Positions 50,163 to 63,285 of a stretch of 64,000 nt of DNA are shown here, one piece after another. This DNA is from Ceratotherium simum simum (taxonomy: Eukaryota; Chordata; Mammalia; Perissodactyla; Rhinocerotidae). Positions within the stretch are counted from its first letter, which is position 1. The number at the start of each line of letters is the position of its first letter. The stretch covers positions 14,154,714 to 14,218,713 of the forward strand of contig NW_004454159.1 of assembly GCF_000283155.1 (NCBI RefSeq), in the 5' to 3' direction. A program made the position numbers and the translations under genes. Below the pieces are notes generated by a model. The model was not told the DNA's origin, searched no databases, and saw only the letters and a list, made by a program, of their open reading frames with translations.

Positions 50163-51539
50163 GTCATCACTGGCTTACGTGGAAGAGAGAGAGGACCTTA
50201 TCGCTGGGCAAGATGTGCTTTTCATGCATTTTCTATGACCACAGCACACTTCATGGATTCTTGTCTTTGCTGAAATTCAGGCTTGTCTAAGAATTTTGAT
50301 TCATAATCACATCTTGAGTCATGACCCTTCTGCCTGTGTGTGGGCAGGTCTTTGGCCAGGACAGGCTCTGTCTTCAGGTGTTGCCCAGAGCGGAGAGAGC
50401 AGCTGGGGTGGAGAGAGAGCCAGGCAGGGGCTAAAGCTGCACCAAGCCAGCTTCCCCAAGCCCACCCGTCAAGGAGAAGTCTGGCCCCACTGCCCACCTG
50501 AACCCTGGGGACACACCCACTTCCCTCACAGTCCTCAGGAGGGACACAGGGGAACAGGTTCCGGAAAAAGGCCTCCAGGCCAGCTGGCTGAGCTAGAGGA
50601 GACAGGAGAGCTGCTATTTTCTTGGCCTGAAGTCCATGGATTTTAGGGGAAAGTGTCTGATTGGATGCAAAACTTCATGTAAAAACAAAAATCAGCTCAA
50701 GAAAATGCCACACTAGAGCCATGTACTAACAAACTATGAACTTACGTTCTGACTCTCAAAGATTAAGATCACCCATTTGGGGGAAAGTTTGGTAAATATG
50801 CTGAGCTCTGACCCCTGTGGTTTGGTTTCTTTTTCCCTGAACAACTAGTCTATCTGCTGGTTCACTTTAGGAGTCGTTGAAGCCCTGAATGTGAGGGACA
50901 GGGTGTGGCCACAGGATCCACGCCTCTGAGGGGCACAGGTGTTTCGCCTGATGCTAGGGTGGGCCCCTTCAACAGGACCAGCCAACCCCCAGCAACCCCA
51001 GGCCTGCCCAGGAAGGACGATGCCCCTCTTCTGGGTTCTTGCTGGCCAGGTCCCTTGGACTTTCTTTTTTTTTTTTTTAAGATTTTATTTATTTATTTTT
51101 TCCCCCCAAAGCCCCAGTAGATAGTTGTATGTCATAGCTGCACATCCTTCCAGTTGCTGCATGTGGGACTCGGCCCCAGGATGGACGGAGAAGTGGTGCC
51201 TGGGTGCGCGCCCGGGATCCGAACCCCGGGCCACCAGCATCAGAGCGCGCGCACTCAACCACCAAGCCACGGGGCCAGCCCCCTTGGACTTTCAAGTGAA
51301 CCTGAAAACCTCTCTCTGGAATGGAGCCCTTGAGCATCCAGTGAAGCATGTCCTGGTGTGCAGAATGCTGCACCCAGGGCGCCTTTCACTTCCCCTCTGC
51401 TCTGACTGCCCCTTGGACAGTGCCCAACCTGCCACAGGCCCTCCCCTACCTCGAGTCTTCCTCCCCTCCCTGCCCTGTGGGGAGGAAAGAACCACCAGCA
51501 TTTGCCCATGGTTGAAAACAAACTGGAAAACTGCACAAA
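50163..51539. other. CSF2-KK34 intergenic spacer
   Basis: About 1.4 kb between the CSF2 polyadenylation signal and the KK34 promoter. Apart from one ERE SINE no other element is recognised. There is room for KK34 proximal control elements only. Confidence 0.6.
51064..51280 (-). mobile_element. ERE-type SINE (copy 10) between CSF2 and KK34
   Basis: A reverse copy with duplications CCCTTGGACTTT (51052-51063 and 51281-51292). It sits on the same strand as the two cytokine genes, 0.9 kb upstream of the KK34 TATA box. Confidence 0.94.
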
Positions 51540-51559
51540 TAAGAACAGATTTTTAATAA

Positions 51560-51565
51560 TTTATT
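51560..51565 (-). terminator. CSF2: CSF2 polyadenylation signal
   Basis: AATAAA on the minus strand lies just past the AU-rich cluster, about 305 nt after the stop codon. Cleavage is expected near 51540. Confidence 0.7.
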
Positions 51566-51586
51566 ATTATAGTAAAACATCTTGAA

Positions 51587-51656
51587 TAAATATGGAGCAT
51601 GAGCTTAAATAAATAAATAAATAAATATTAAAATACATAAATACATAAATAAATAT
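51587..51656 (-). promoter_or_regulatory. CSF2: CSF2 3'UTR AU-rich element
   Basis: In mRNA sense this holds eight clustered AUUUA pentamers (51606-51654), several overlapping, plus one at 51587-51591. It is the classic GM-CSF ARE that confers rapid mRNA decay through TTP/ZFP36-family and HuR proteins. Confidence 0.9.
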
Positions 51657-51870
51657 GACTGATCCCTGCCAGTGTAAAATATCTCCCACTCCCCTACCAC
51701 ACCCATATCAAGGTCAGCATGGCCCAGAGCAAGTCCATGTCTTCCACAGCCCTGGCCCACCCTGTGGTCCCTCCAAGGTGAAGATCCTGAGTTTCGGCTC
51801 TTTGTGGGTGGGAGGGCAGCCATCTGTGAAGTAAGCTCCCAGGGCTAGCTCCTGTCTGGACCGGCCTGCC

Positions 51871-53924
<2,054 letters not shown>

Positions 53925-53980
53925 CCTCCTGAGGACTTTAGCCTTTCTCTCTGAGCACTGGGCTCACTGGCAAAGGAGCT

Positions 53981-53988
53981 CTTATATA
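53981..53988 (-). promoter_or_regulatory. CSF2: CSF2 TATA box
   Basis: Minus-strand TATATAAG lies 57-64 bp upstream of the ATG, followed by GAGCTCCTTTGCCAGTGAGC as in the human 5' flank. The predicted start is near 53957. Confidence 0.88.
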
Positions 53989-53996
53989 CACAGTTA

Positions 53997-54012
53997 GAGG
54001 AAATGATTAATG
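53997..54012 (-). promoter_or_regulatory. CSF2: CSF2 CLE0 (CATTA/Ets/AP-1) element
   Basis: Minus-strand CATTAATCATTTCCTC matches the known inducible CLE0 element of the GM-CSF promoter, which binds AP-1, Ets and NFAT factors after T-cell activation. The sequence is essentially the human one. Confidence 0.85.
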
Positions 54013-54038
54013 GTGACCACAAAACGCCAGGGAGGCGG

Positions 54039-54064
54039 GGGAACTACCTGAACTGTGGAATCTC
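54039..54064 (-). promoter_or_regulatory. CSF2: CSF2 CK-1, CK-2 and kappaB-like elements
   Basis: On the minus strand GAGATTCCAC (54064-54055, CK-1) is followed by TCAGGTA (54051-54045, CK-2), overlapping the kappaB-like GGTAGTTCCC (54048-54039). These are the classic cytokine elements of the GM-CSF promoter, bound by NF-kappaB factors. Confidence 0.82.
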
Positions 54065-56317
54065 CTGGCCCTTATCAGCTACACAAGGGAACGGTGAGCC
54101 TTTCCCCTAGGTGGTCAGGCTCGGGGGTTTTCATTAATGAGCCCTTCCAAGAATTGGCAGCCCACCGCCCGCCTACTTGAGCGCTCTCCAGCCCTCCTTG
54201 GGCAGTCTGACCTGCCTAGGCTGTCCCCCTCCCTGAGGGGCCTCTAGGCACAGCTTGGACTTCCTGGCCTGGAGTGGCCGGGGCGGGGCCTGGGAGACAC
54301 TGGATCAAGCTCATATTCCCAGGCTCCCCCGGATCCTGCTTGTTATCCCAAGAGGCCTTTGGGCTGGCTGTGTCCACCCTGCGGTCTGTTCCAACCCCAG
54401 ACTCCCCTTCTCCTCCTAGAGCCCTCTCCTCTGGCCACAGTGAGAGATTTGAGTGTGAGGAGGACACTCACTCTCAGCCCACTGTCCACCTAGGCAGATT
54501 CCAGCCAAATGGCGTAGACCTGCAACAGTTCCCAACAAGGATGCAGAGCAGTCGACAAGCTCAGCCCCTCCAGGGACCTCTGCCTTACAGCCCCTGTGAG
54601 CAGAGAATGGCAACCGTGCACACATCCAGCCAGCAGGATTGCAGTGCTCCTTCATGGTGAGATTCCATCTGACAGCAGCAGTTCTGGTTTACACAGCCAT
54701 ATTCAACGCCCAAGCTGCAGAGGTGGGTTGGGGTTCCCAGCTGGGGTGCGTTAGGGCCCTGAGTTCAAATCCTGATTCCAGCACCAGCTTGCTGAGTGAC
54801 TTTTCCCTCTGAGCTATGTGAGCCTTGCCTTGCTCTGCAGGGCACGACAGCCCCCAGCAGGCACCAGGAGCTTCAGAGGCTGGCTGAGGGCTTATGGCTG
54901 CATCCACACCAGGGGGACAACAGCGTCTCAGACAAGGTCTTCCAGGCTTAATTTCCTACATGGCCCCTGCCCCAGCCCACCTCCAGCTCCAGAGGCCTCT
55001 CTGTGGAACAGGAACTGCTTCTGGGAAAGCCACAGCCTCTTGAGAGTCTGAGAAGTGTTTGATTTTCACAATGGAGTTAGGAAAGGATAGCACGAGTTTG
55101 TGTTTGCTGCGAGTTTCAAGGCCACAGGGGTGTGGGTCCACATGTGTACATTTCTGAGTATCTATGTGCCAGTGTGGTTGGCTGTGTCTTACAGGCGTGT
55201 CAGGAAGGGGGAATGTTTTACATGAGGTACATCCATGTGAGCCCCCATGCCTCTGCAGGTACCCCTCTGATATGGGGAGGACAGGATGGGGGAGAGTGTT
55301 TGGGGCACATAGAGGTGATCTGTTTCTGGGCCCCAGAGTCTGATTCAGCCTAGATAATGGGGTCAGACACAAGCGAGGACATTCTGCTGGGCTTAAGTGG
55401 ACAGCCCTCGAGAGCAGGTAGAACTCATGTGTCCCGGGGTCCAAGCCTGCAGCCCTGGCAAGTTTCACTGCATGGCGGGAGGGTTGCTGCCCTTGCATGG
55501 AGAGGCCAGGCCTTAGTCCTTCAGACCCCACTGGGGTGCCTGCCAGGATCTGGGGCCTACCATGAGGTCAGCCCTGCCCTTCTGAGCCTGATGGAACATT
55601 CCTAGGTGGCCAGGCTGGGGGTAAGAGTATGGCATGTCCAGGCCCTGGCCCTTCCTCCACCTTTTCCATAAGGCCTCTGCTCAACCCCTTCCAAGGAAGG
55701 GGTCAAGGAGGCTAAGATGCAGATGACACACAGAGTGAAGGTCTGTGTCAGACAGTGCCCTGGAGGCTGGGTGGTAGAGAGTGGAGGCCACAGGCAGTGG
55801 CTAAGTTGGTGGCCAGAGAGGCAGAGAGCTGGTATGGCCCCTCTGAGATGGAAGGTCACTTTCCTCCTGGAAATGAGTCATCACACTAAGACAATTAGTC
55901 AACAAACTTTTCCAATCTGCACCAGGCCCTGTGCTGGGGAGGAGGTGGATGGGACCCTCCCACTCACCCTCACATCTGGCCCTGGAGGCCCTCAGTCTGG
56001 TCTGTGAGACAGACAGAAGTGGACCCTCCCATTGTGTGGTCCAGGCTGGGATGAGGGAAGTTCAGAGCTGAGGGAACCACTTCTTCCAGTTTGGAGGTTC
56101 AAGGGGACCAGAGAGCTTCCTGGGAGATGCTGCCTCCCAGCACAGGCTGAAGGGGCAAGTAGAGTCAGGTAGGCAAGTCAGGTTGTGGGATGGAGAGGGA
56201 GGACAGGATAGGGGGAAGTATTTGGGGGCACAGAGAGGCAGAGGGTTTTAGGAGCAGGTGTGGTAAAGAGGAGGCAGTTTCCAAAGAGATCTAGGAGGTA
56301 GAATCTGGATAGGACTT
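54065..56317. other. CSF2 upstream region, no gene
   Basis: GC-rich. A MIR piece lies at 54745-54835 (GAGTTCAAATCCTGATTCCAGC). Open frames lack splice or domain support. Confidence 0.5.
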
Positions 56318-56420
56318 GGTAACATTCGTTCAATATTTATTGAGAACCTACTAGGTTCCCTGCGCGGGAAGGGGAATACAAGGATGATGGAAAACAGACA
56401 AGGTCCTGCCTTTATGTAGC
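56318..56420 (+). repeat. L2-like fragment
   Basis: TTCGTTCAATATTTATTGAGAACCTACTAGG .. GACAAGGTCCTGCCTTTATG. Confidence 0.65.
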
Positions 56421-56860
56421 CTCATGGATGGAGAAGCAAGATTAATCTACTCACCGTCCTCCCCAAAGTGTGCTTTTGTGTGTAAGAAGAGTTGGAACCA
56501 CTGTCCAGGTGTCTAAGGTGGGGACCCAGGGGATGAAGGAGTGGGTCTGCAGGGTCTAAGGGCCCATGGGAAGGTTCTGTGGTTTGCAGGCTGCATGCAC
56601 AGGAGACAGACATGGGAGTGGTCCACGTCTATGCAATCGCTAAGGCCACAAGGCTGAGGGCCAGAACAGTGGTGCTTAAGGGCCAGGGGCATGATAGCTG
56701 GGCAAGAGACTCTCCAGTAGCCAAGGGCACTAGGAGAGCAGGAAAGCAGGAGCCGCAGGGAGAGGTCCATGCCAGCGGTGTGGCTATGGGCGCCAAAGGT
56801 AGCATGCAAGGGACAGCAGTCCACGGGTTTGGCAATGAGTTTCGTGGTCAGCCACACATC

Positions 56861-57170
56861 TTACTTCTGGAAAGATGACATCAGGGCTGAGGCCATGACA
56901 TGGGCAGGCATTCCTAGATTGCACCGCATGGAAAGTGGCAGCAACAGCATCCAGCAGCGTGCTGACTCAGGGGCCCCAGTGGGACTGTGGGAGGGTGGGG
57001 GCGAGGACCATGATGGGCAGTGTGACTCCTCTTTGGCCCCCTTCCCACATGGCCAGGAGAAAACCCTCTGGAAGAGGTTTCCTTTGAGTGTCCCTCCCAC
57101 AGGTTCTGGAAGAAACAGGGGCTTGTGGCCACACCAGATCCTTATCACGGAGGAAGTCATCATGGGAGAA
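56861..57170 (-). promoter_or_regulatory. Candidate CSF2 -3 kb inducible enhancer
   Basis: The region lies 2.9-3.2 kb upstream of the CSF2 start. It contains an NFAT/AP-1 composite TGGAAAGATGACATCA (56868-56883), a second GGAAA (56930-56934), a consensus AP-1 site TGACTCA (56963-56969), TTTCC near 57079-57083 and a RUNX-like TTGTGGCC near 57123. Known: the human GM-CSF enhancer at about -3 kb has several cooperative NFAT/AP-1 sites. The assignment rests on motif content and distance. Confidence 0.68.
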
Positions 57171-57319
57171 GGAAACGGGCCTCCGAGTGCCGCGCAGCCC
57201 ATGTGACCTCTGCATGGGCGTCTCAGCTCATCTCACCCTTCCCTGGGCCTGCCACCCCTCGGTGGGGGGCGTCCTTATCTTCCCTGGGGACCTGAGGCCC
57301 AGGAGACCAATGGCCCGCC

Positions 57320-57720
57320 CAGTCCACATAATCAGTAATGGCAGAGGCAGGATTTGAACCCATAACCGTTCCTGCTCCCCTGATGTCTTCTACTATCTCA
57401 GTTGGAAAGCCAGGAAAAGCTGGTCACCTGGCTAGACCAGCGGGGGCATGTCCCCCTCAGGGCGGCTGTAAAGGGAGATGCCTCCAGGTGCTGGCAGGGA
57501 AGTTGGAGTGGCCTGTGACTATCCCAGGGAAGCCCTGGGGGCCGAAGGCAGAATTTCTCCAGCAGAGCCTACCATCCAGACATCTCTGTGTCTCCAGCTC
57601 AGGTCTGGGCTCTCCACCACTGATCCCTGGGTAACCTGAGAAAGTCCCTCCTCCCTGGGCCTCAGCTCCTCCATCTGTTCAATGGGTTTAATTATCGTTG
57701 CCTCACAGAGGTAATTGTTG
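57320..57720 (+). repeat. MIR pieces
   Basis: A reverse-like core at 57335-57370 (GGCAGAGGCAGGATTTGAACCC) and a forward 3' part at 57615-57720 (CTCCATCTGTTCAATGGGTTTAATTATCG). Confidence 0.6.
57437..57449 (+). promoter_or_regulatory. Weak CTCF-like motif
   Basis: CCAGCGGGGGCAT resembles the CTCF core with one mismatch at an informative position. It is about 3.5 kb upstream of CSF2, next to the candidate enhancer. Confidence 0.3.
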
Positions 57721-60700
57721 CCTGTCCCAGAAAACTTTGTAGGGGAATCCTCCCAGGGAGGAGGCAATGTTTCAACCTTTCCTCCGCTCTCGCCACTACT
57801 TTGGGAGGTTTCTGAAGCCCAAACCTGTCAGAGGACTCAGCCTTGCTGGAATTTTCAGGGATAGCTGCCTCTTGCCCAGCCCCAGCCCCACATAGCATCT
57901 TTCTGGACAGCTGTTGTAAGGTGGAGCACCCAGCCTTCACCCAGATTCAGGGCTCCTGGGGTCCTGCATCACCCTTGGGAGACCCCGGTACAGGGACAGC
58001 ACCATGAGTGGCTCATCCTTCCCTGAGAGGGGGTCCTGGTCATTCCAGGCCACACCAGATACATGAAGCAACATCTCTGGCCTTTGTGGTCACTGCTCCA
58101 GGCTGACCCCTCCTCCATCTCCTCTGTCTAGGTCCCCAGAGGTGTACCTCAAAAAGGTCAGGCTGTCCAGGCCAAACCCTAGTTCTAGTCCTGCTCACTG
58201 CCAGTCCCTGGCACTGGTGAGTCCTGACTGGTCTGGGAAGATCTGAAGGTGGTTGACCCCCAACTATGTGTGGACTCTGCATCCATCCAGCCAAGCTTTC
58301 AAGAGGGCCCACCACGTGTGCCGGACCTCACAGCCCCCTTCACTCAGAGCTCACATCTTGTGGTCACGTGGGCTGGGGGACAGGGAGGATGAGGCCCAGG
58401 CTCATAGGCACAGTGTTGAGGGTACCAACCAAGATGTGCACAGAGAATTAACAGCCAGGAGGGGGCAGTCATGAAATGAGAGTGAAACAAGTTAAGAGAA
58501 GGCCTTGAGGGCCCTCAGATGTGTGGGTTTGGGGCAGGAGGTGAGTGAGGAGTCTCTGACACTCGGAGTTCTGGCTCAGGCAGCTGGGCAGACAGCAGGC
58601 CATTTGCTGCGATGGGGGAGATCCAAAGTAGCAGAGAGGTTTGGGGGGTCAGTCCAGGCTGAACTGGATGTGGCAAGTTTGAGAGCCAGGGAACCTCCAG
58701 GAAGACAGTCAGTGTGGCCACACAGACCCAGAGGTCAGGGAGAGGTCAGGCCCTAAGACATTTGGAAGTCACTGGTGAAGAGGAAGTTCCCAACCTCAGA
58801 GGGCTGCACAGAGCCAACTGAGCCTTGGGGAGTGCTCAGGGATGCCAACTTTTAAGGCTGGTCCAAAGACGGTGAGATGTCCTGTTTTGCTTCATTCCTT
58901 GGCTCTTGGGGCTTCCTTGGTGTTTCCCCAGGACCCAGCAACTGCATACTCAGGCCGATGACACCCCATAGGGGGTGTACCAGGCTTGCCCACGATGATG
59001 CCCTCCCCCACCTATGCCTCCCACCACCCAGCGTACTCCCTCCAGGGCTGGACATGTATCCCCTATCCGTGAATCTCTGTCCCCTAGCCTTATCCCCAGC
59101 TCGAAGTGTCATCAGGCACCCACAAGGGGCCACTACCCTTATCTGCCTCCTTGGGAAAGAGCCATTGGGGGCTGCATTAAAAATTAAAAGGAGGAAAAAT
59201 CATTAGACCAGAAGGCTTTACAACTTCCCAAAGTCCTCAGGGCAGTCCCCTCACTGCCTTCTGTGTTTGGGGCTGGAGTCCTGTTTTGGCTGACTGGGTA
59301 TTGCCTCTGGGGCTGACAGGCCAGAATCAAGGTTGCAGACGCAGGCTTTCTGTTCTGGGCAGGACAGGGGCTTCTGGAATGAGCTTCCTTCAGGACTTTT
59401 CTGAAGTGCCAGGACTCTCTCAGACTCTTCCTGAGACCCTGTTTGGGCAGGCACATCTCTTGCTTCCGGTTCTTCAGGTCCCAGAGGGCTGTGGCCTTGA
59501 GCCTTGAGGCCACCTCTGCTCCCTGTTATGCACCTCTGCTTCTGGGCAGAGTCCCCTACCTCCTTCTAGCACCTCCCCCAGAAGCCCCCCAGCCCCTCAC
59601 AAGGGTGAAAGTCGCCCCACCAATCAGGCTGAGGGCCCAGCAGGAGTTGTGATAAAGGCCACAATGAACTGGGGGGCTGGGGGAGGGTGGCCCACAAAGT
59701 GTCTCTGCGATGGCTGAAGGGGGTCCTTGGGGATCTCTCCTCCCAGCCCTAGGGCCACCAACTCATAACTCTCTCTCCCTAAGCACACACTCATTTCCCA
59801 CCCCCTCAGGCCATATCCCAGTGAGGATTGTGCCAAATCCCCTGGGTAGCCTCCTGGGGGCGCAGCAGCTCCCCTTGTGTTGAATGAAGAGTTGGAGGCC
59901 GACAGGCCTGCCTTCAAGCTTGGCCACTTCTCGCTGTATGAGAAGTAGCCAAGTGTATGTTGGGGAGCGCTGGGCTGCAAGGAGGGATGTTTTCTGTTTT
60001 GGCTGACTGGGTACCTCCCCTTCCAGCCTCAGTGTCCCTGTCTGCGAGAGAGGGGAGTGACTGCTGAAGTCTGGACCAGTCTCCAGAGCCTTCTTGTACC
60101 CTGGAGGTGGGGGTGAATTTAGGCTTCCCTGATGAGGGGTTTCCCTGTGCAGACCCCTCCTCAGTGTCTCAACAAGTCCCCACACCCAGCCCCAGGAGGC
60201 AAACCCTGTGGGGCAGCCTGGGTATGCGAGGTCAGCTGACCACGAAATGACTCAGGCACATGGATTTTCCTGGAAAGAGCCAACTGAGAACACCAGGACA
60301 GGGAACTGTCCTCCCCAATCCTGCCCCTGTCCTGGCCAGGAGGAGGTGGTCCCAGGCTGCCTTGTAGGAATAAGCAGCCATGAAGTCTGGCCTTCTACCT
60401 GAGGAGAGCCAAAAATCACATTTATTGGATACCCACTGATGTGGGGTGGGCATGGCCTGAGTGTTTCACCCCCCTCCCCGATTCAAAGCTCACAGCCCTC
60501 TGAGGGGTAGCAGTGGCTGTCCATTGTTTGTAGTACCCATGCTCAGGAGAGCTGGAGGTAGAAGTTGAGCCTGGGGTCTTTGAGGAGCCAGGTGGGTGGG
60601 AAGGAGGAGGCCTTGACTGCTAGCCAAGGCAGGAGATGGCTGTGACCCAGTGGCCTCTCTCTCAGAAGCTCCATTCGGTGGGGGTTGGGGGGACTCATGG

Positions 60701-60999
60701 ACAGGAGCACAGAGGGACAAGCTCTGGATCTAAGCCTCAGTGTGTGTGTATGGGGGTGGTGCTAGGTAGGAGGGGGACAGATGGGCATGCAGAAGATTTT
60801 GGTGATGAACGTGTGGTGGTTCAGTGAATGGAGGATGGAGCTGAGGTACTGTTGCTGTGCTGCTCACCCCTGGGGCTGGAACCAGGAGGCTGTGGAGCCA
60901 AGAGGTACCTCTGAAGTCTTGGGTCCACTCATCGGGGAGACCTCAGATGGTCCCTGGGCCAGACTCAAAAGGCTCCTGTGCCTCGGTGTGCATTGGCAA
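57721..60999. other. Upstream intergenic, no gene seen
   Basis: Apart from the CTCF-like motif at 58455 nothing is supported. Confidence 0.45.
58455..58468 (+). promoter_or_regulatory. Candidate CTCF site, IL3/CSF2 insulator
   Basis: CCAGGAGGGGGCAG fits the CTCF core closely. It lies about 4.5 kb upstream of CSF2 and beyond the candidate enhancer. Known: a conserved CTCF/cohesin insulator separates IL3 from CSF2 in human. Confidence 0.5.
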
Positions 61000-61115
61000 A
61001 AGCACTGTGGCTTAAGGATTCAGAGATTCTGGAGTCAAACTCCCTTAATTTCTCTGACTGCGTTTCTTCGTGTGTAAAATGAGGGTAATCATAGACTTTA
61101 TCCGGTTGTTGAGGG
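61000..61115 (+). repeat. MIR fragment
   Basis: GTGGCTTAAGGATTCAGAGATTCTGGAGTC .. TTCGTGTGTAAAATGAGGGTAATC. Confidence 0.7.
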
Positions 61116-63004
61116 ATTTCCTAAGTCCCTCCCCAGTCCAGGAAGGCAGCAGCAACTTTGCCTGATCCAACTCCCCCTCCACAAGCCTGCCCTGAGGTTT
61201 TCAAGGGGAAAATTGAGCTCCTTGCCCCAGGTGAGAACTCACAGGCCTGCACTCTGCCCCGCACAACCTCTGCCTCTCCCTCCCTCCCACTAGGGGCCCA
61301 GAGATCCTGCTCTGCTTGGCCAGTCCCTCTTTCCTCCAGCATCTTTCTCCCTCTACCCTGCCTCCTTCCTGTTGGTGTTAAACACAATGTCGGATGTGGT
61401 CCCATCCTATCCCTCCCTCTCTGTACACCCACCATCCTCAGGCCATGGTTGTCCAGTCTTGCTGTCTCCACAGTGGCCAGGCCAAGCTAGGTGGGCCTGA
61501 GACCAGGGAAGGCAGAATGGGGGGTGGGTACCAGACTGAGTCCCAGAGGTGCCTGGGGTCCAGGTTGGCTGGGCTCTAGGGGCAAAGGCACTGACTAAAG
61601 GAGCTCTGGGGGGGCCTGCTTCCCCCTGGCCACCTGGCACCCACACTCTGGCCCTATAAACTCCTTGGACGCTCCTGTGCCCCCAGCTTACCCTGCACTC
61701 TCAGACCTTCGTGCCCTTGCTCCCCAGTGCCATCTGCCTGACTTCCTTCTCTGCACCTCTCTGCCTGGCGAACTCCTACTCCTTTCTCAAGCTCCCCGTG
61801 CATTACCTCCTGTGGGAAGCACCTCTGACGAGATCCACACCCGTCCATCCATTGCTCTGTCTGTAATAACCCCCACCACGCTGTGCTGGGCCAACCGGGC
61901 ATGGCCAAGAGGCTCCCAAAGGCCGGACTCAATGTCTCCCCAGCCCCCTGCCCTAGCCTGGGTAAGCCGCAGGGGGTCCTCAGGGTGTTTGCTGAACGGA
62001 GTCAAACGCAGATTTGAGGCCAGGGTGGGAGGAGCAGAGCCCCTTCCTGGAGCAGGAGGATTCACATCGTGTAGTGAGGTGGGCGATGCCTGGCTGAGTT
62101 CTCTTCTTAGGCACTCGCTTTCCTGGCAATTTCTCTTTGCCTTATTTTTCTGTATTTCCAAGTTTGTGAGGAAGGAGCATATATGCTCTCTTATATTTCC
62201 CTCCCAATGAAAAACTATATAATTTTTTAACTAAAATAAAAAATAAAATCCCTGGTTGAGATAATCTACTTCCCTGCTGAAGAGGCACCTTGGATTTGGG
62301 CAGACAGGAACATTGGCCGTCAGAGGGCCATCCTGGGTAGTACTATGGGACGTTGCTGCCCCCTGGTGGCAACTGGACTTATAGACCAGGCACTAAGGAG
62401 AGTCTGGGCAGGCCCAGAGAAAAGACTCTTGTCTGTAATGTGACAGAACTGCAGGGGAGGTGCGAGCACCTGGCCGGGGGTGGGGGTGGGGGGCAGGGAG
62501 GGCTTCCTATTGAGTGAGGGAGTCATCACCCTTCTCCGTGCAGGTGGCTGAGCATGACGTAGAAATACCTAACCTGACTGGGAACTGACCACCACTTTGT
62601 TCTGGGCCCCAGCCCAGGGCTGTGCTTGGGCCAGATTGTGCGGCCCCAGGCAGGGTCTGAGGTTTGGGGCCAAGGGTGAGCCTGAGTGGGCCGGGCCCAC
62701 ATTCATCTTAGTCTAACCTGGAGCAGGCTGGACGGCTCCATAAGAAGGACAACGATATCTGAAAAGACCCACCCCCCTCTCAAGCATGTCACCTCCACGG
62801 TCACTGCTCTTCCTGTTGTGGGTCCTGCCTTTGCTGACCTCCCTCCCTGAACCCTCCAGTCTTCCTGCACCAGGTCTGTGTCTGACCTGACCACTAATCC
62901 CTGCCTCTTGCAGTCATCAGTCACTAACACAGGGCTTGGGCCTGAAGAGTGAAGGGAGAGAGATTGAGTGAGAGTTGGGGCTCCCTACCAGAATTCACTC
63001 CTGT
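61116..63004. other. Upstream intergenic, no gene seen
   Basis: Holds the strong CTCF motif at 62356. No IL3 exon is detectable. Confidence 0.45.
62356..62369 (-). promoter_or_regulatory. Strong CTCF motif
   Basis: Minus-strand CCACCAGGGGGCAG is a textbook CTCF core, about 8.4 kb upstream of CSF2 and so on the IL3 side. Its orientation is the same as CSF2 transcription and opposite to the motif at 58455. Confidence 0.55.
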
Positions 63005-63285
63005 CACAGGTCTTCCTTCCTTCCTTCATTTCAGTCTCTAAATCTTTGCACTGGCTGTTGTTCCCTCTGTCCAGAGCTCTTTCCTTCCTGATAGCCACAT
63101 GGCTGGTACTTTCTCGTCATTCAGGTTTCAACCTATACGTCACCTCCTCAGAAAGGCCTACCCAGACCACTCAATCTAACGCAATCTCCCAGACCCGCTC
63201 CATCTGTCTAGTTCCCGGCCATATCCCCAGCGTCCAGTACAGGGCCTGACACCTAGGTGCTCAGCCAGTGTTTGCTGAATGTACA
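63005..63285 (+). repeat. L2 LINE 3' end
   Basis: TTTGCACTGGCTGTTGTTCCC .. CGTCACCTCCTCAGAAAGGCC .. CAGTGTTTGCTGAATG. Confidence 0.82.

Noticed and set aside
54956..55531. Coding frame upstream of CSF2
   Set aside because: Low-complexity composition, no conserved motif, and no cytokine exon pattern.
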